Positions 14,092 to 15,461 of a DNA stretch of 15,461 bases are shown here, one piece after another. Every line of letters begins with the position of its first letter. The stretch's first letter is position 1. The position numbers and the translations under genes were made by a program. The stretch lies in the NCBI GenBank assembly GCA_005239655.1, contig SBBP01000036.1, forward strand, positions 1-15,461, written 5' to 3'. Under the pieces are notes generated by a model, which saw nothing but the letters and a program-made list of their open reading frames with translations, made no database searches and had not been told where the DNA came from. The DNA is from Candidatus Microgenomatus auricola (GTDB lineage: Bacteria; Patescibacteriota; Patescibacteriia; UBA9570; XYC2-FULL-38-9).

Positions 14092-15258
14092 ATGCCAGCC
14101 GCACGCGTTGTGCTGATTCATTATGGAGAGCTTGCGTTGAAAGGAGGCAACCGCAAGCAGTTTGAGAAACAGCTTGAGCAGAATGTTCGCATTGCGCTCC
14201 GAGGGTTGTCGGTCGTGACGCATCGTCTGTATGGGCGCTTGCTCGTAACCGAGAAAACCGATGGTGCGCTCACTGATGAAGTTGCCATTGCGGAGCGTCT
14301 GTCGCATGTGTACGGCATTGCCAAGTTTTCGTGCGGGTATGAGATCGAGGGCGGATATGCGGAAATAGAAAAAGCCGTTGTCGAATTACTACGTGACACG
14401 CCCTATCGCACATTTGCCGTGCGGACACTTCGCGTAGACAAACAGTTTCCACTGACCAGTGAGGACGTAAACCGAAAATTAGGTGCCGCGATTCTTGAGC
14501 GTTACCGCAGTGCTGTTGATTTGGACAATCCAGAACTGGAGGTGCGGTGTATCATTAGCCCAGATGGTCATTTTGTTGCCTGGAAGTGGCACAACGGAGC
14601 CGGTGGTTTGCCTGTGGGCAGCAGTGGAGTGGTTTTTTCACTGCTTTCTGCCGGCATTGACTCACCAGTTGCCAGTCACCGTATGATGAAACGCGGCAGC
14701 CGTGTCCGATATCTCCATTTTCATAGCTATCCGATTACCTCTCGTGCCTCAATTGACCAGGTGAAAGAGCTGGTCAGTGTCTTGCAGCGATATCAACCCG
14801 AGTCGCAGTTGTACTGTGTACCATTTGCCGATGCGCAAAAAGTGATTGCGACACAGGCACCATCGATGTTGCGTGTGGTGTTGTATCGTCGGTTGATGTT
14901 TCAGATTGCTGAGGCATTGGCTGTGCAACAACATGCTCACGGTTTGGTGACTGGTGAAAGTCTCGGACAGGTTGCGTCACAAACGATTGAAAATATGACT
15001 GCAACGAGTAGCGATCTGACGTTGCCGGTTTTTCGTCCGTTGGTGGGATTTGATAAGCAGGAAATTATGGACGAAGCAAAGCGTATCGGTACGTACGATA
15101 TTTCGATTCAGCCGTACGAAGACTGTTGCTCGCTGCTCACTCCGAAACGTGTCGAGACCCGTGCTCGCCTGCATGTGGTTCGCGATATTCAAGCAAAACT
15201 GCCGTGGAATGAGATGATCCAGAACGCGTTACAGCAGGTTGAGGAATTTCGTGTATAA
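14092..15258 (+). CDS. thiI: tRNA 4-thiouridine synthetase ThiI (no rhodanese domain)
   Basis: The 388-residue protein adenylates U8 of tRNA for sulfur transfer, giving 4-thiouridine. It opens with a ferredoxin-like region (HYGELALKGGNRKQFE), then a THUMP domain (about 60-165), then the PP-loop ATPase domain with LLSAGIDSPVA (184-194). In that motif the usual SGGIDS is SAGIDS. YEDCCSLLTP (342-351) keeps the conserved cysteine of the PP-loop domain. The C-terminal rhodanese domain of E. coli ThiI is absent, as in many bacteria, so a separate sulfur donor, typically a cysteine desulfurase, is needed. ATG 14092 follows the preceding stop by 1 nt; the TTG at 14059 is rejected. Confidence 0.95.
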   Translation: MPAARVVLIHYGELALKGGNRKQFEKQLEQNVRIALRGLSVVTHRLYGRLLVTEKTDGALTDEVAIAERLSHVYGIAKFSCGYEIEGGYAEIEKAVVELLRDTPYRTFAVRTLRVDKQFPLTSEDVNRKLGAAILERYRSAVDLDNPELEVRCIISPDGHFVAWKWHNGAGGLPVGSSGVVFSLLSAGIDSPVASHRMMKRGSRVRYLHFHSYPITSRASIDQVKELVSVLQRYQPESQLYCVPFADAQKVIATQAPSMLRVVLYRRLMFQIAEALAVQQHAHGLVTGESLGQVASQTIENMTATSSDLTLPVFRPLVGFDKQEIMDEAKRIGTYDISIQPYEDCCSLLTPKRVETRARLHVVRDIQAKLPWNEMIQNALQQVEEFRV

Positions 15259-15259
15259 T
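15254..15259 (+). promoter_or_regulatory. -10 element at the thiI / metallo-beta-lactamase junction
   Basis: A perfect TATAAT, preceded by GTG, overlaps the thiI stop codon. Seven bases lie between it and the ATG at 15267, so a transcript from here would be leaderless. TTACAG (15229-15234), 19 bp upstream, is a poor -35. Confidence 0.5.
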
Positions 15260-15266
15260 GATCGTC

Positions 15267-15461
15267 ATGAAGCTCACATTCCACGGAGCGGCGAAGCAAG
15301 TCACCGGATCCTGCTATTTGCTGGAAACAGGTACGAAGCGGATTGTCATTGATTGTGGATTGTTTCAAGGTAGTCGCCTTGCGGAAGATCAAAATTACGA
15401 TCCATTTCCGTTTGATCCAAAATCAATCGACGCGCTCTGTATTACCCACGCGCATTTGGAT
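15267..15461 (+). CDS. Beta-CASP metallo-beta-lactamase RNase (3' truncated)
   Basis: The first 65 residues of a metallo-beta-lactamase protein are visible before the window ends. MKLTFHGAAKQVTGSCYLLE is the usual start of the RNA-processing beta-CASP (CPSF/Ysh1-like) group, followed by IDCGLFQG and THAHLD, the beginning of the zinc-binding HxHxDH motif, whose last His would be the next residue. Members cut RNA at two zinc ions in the cytoplasm. ATG 15267 matches the family start; an in-frame ATG at 15258 overlapping the thiI stop (TAATG) would add three residues. It continues the cluster, possibly with its own promoter. Confidence 0.9.
   Translation, partial: MKLTFHGAAKQVTGSCYLLETGTKRIVIDCGLFQGSRLAEDQNYDPFPFDPKSIDALCITHAHLD

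Noticed and set aside
1..15461. Recoded UGA (Gly) genetic code
   Set aside because: Seven or more genes end with TGA at exact overlaps with the next start, and no gene needs TGA read-through.

Overview
The window looks like a piece of a bacterial chromosome from the Patescibacteria / Candidate Phyla Radiation, perhaps a Parcubacteria-like group. That is an inference from gene content: a giant secreted repeat protein, a small six-cysteine protein of a kind I associate with CPR genomes, an archaeal-type PEP carboxylase, a rhodanese-less ThiI, dense gene packing and an almost complete lack of Shine-Dalgarno sites. Base composition is about even. TGA is an ordinary stop (many ATGA stop/start overlaps), so the UGA=Gly code of Gracilibacteria/Absconditabacteria does not apply. 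No mobile element, CRISPR array or phage gene is visible.

Layout. (1) 1-1043: the 3' end of a hydrophobic forward-strand protein meets, tail to tail, a reverse-strand membrane-anchored protein whose C-terminus carries strictly spaced cysteines. (2) 1044-5849: an intergenic region with two divergent promoters, a leader holding a 22-codon ORF that ends inside an intrinsic terminator, then a 1502-residue secreted protein: signal peptide, about ten Tyr/Trp-rich beta-sandwich repeats, a ZU5-like domain, an acidic linker and two very basic fibronectin III domains. A strong terminator closes it. (3) 5916-7038: acylphosphatase, tRNA-Arg(CCG), a membrane-anchored PEBP/YbhB-like protein whose ATG lies 4 nt after the tRNA, and a 50-residue Cys-rich protein. 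(4) 7113-15461: a tightly packed, mostly overlapping housekeeping cluster: unknown 310-aa protein, RlmD/TrmA-type rRNA methyltransferase, RBBP9-like hydrolase, GT2 glycosyltransferase, RibB, archaeal-type PEP carboxylase, NAD kinase, RdgB/HAM1-type NTP pyrophosphatase, ThiI, and the start of a beta-CASP metallo-beta-lactamase RNase.

How it works together. The cluster mixes RNA modification and processing (methyltransferase, ThiI, MBL nuclease), nucleotide and cofactor supply (RibB, NAD kinase, NTP pyrophosphatase) and PEP/oxaloacetate metabolism. Overlapping stops and starts suggest translational coupling. Several cluster-leading genes have a -10 box 6-8 nt before the ATG, which predicts leaderless mRNAs. 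The most unusual parts are the giant surface protein with its attenuator-like leader, the neighbouring Cys-periodic membrane protein, and the tRNA/PEBP junction.
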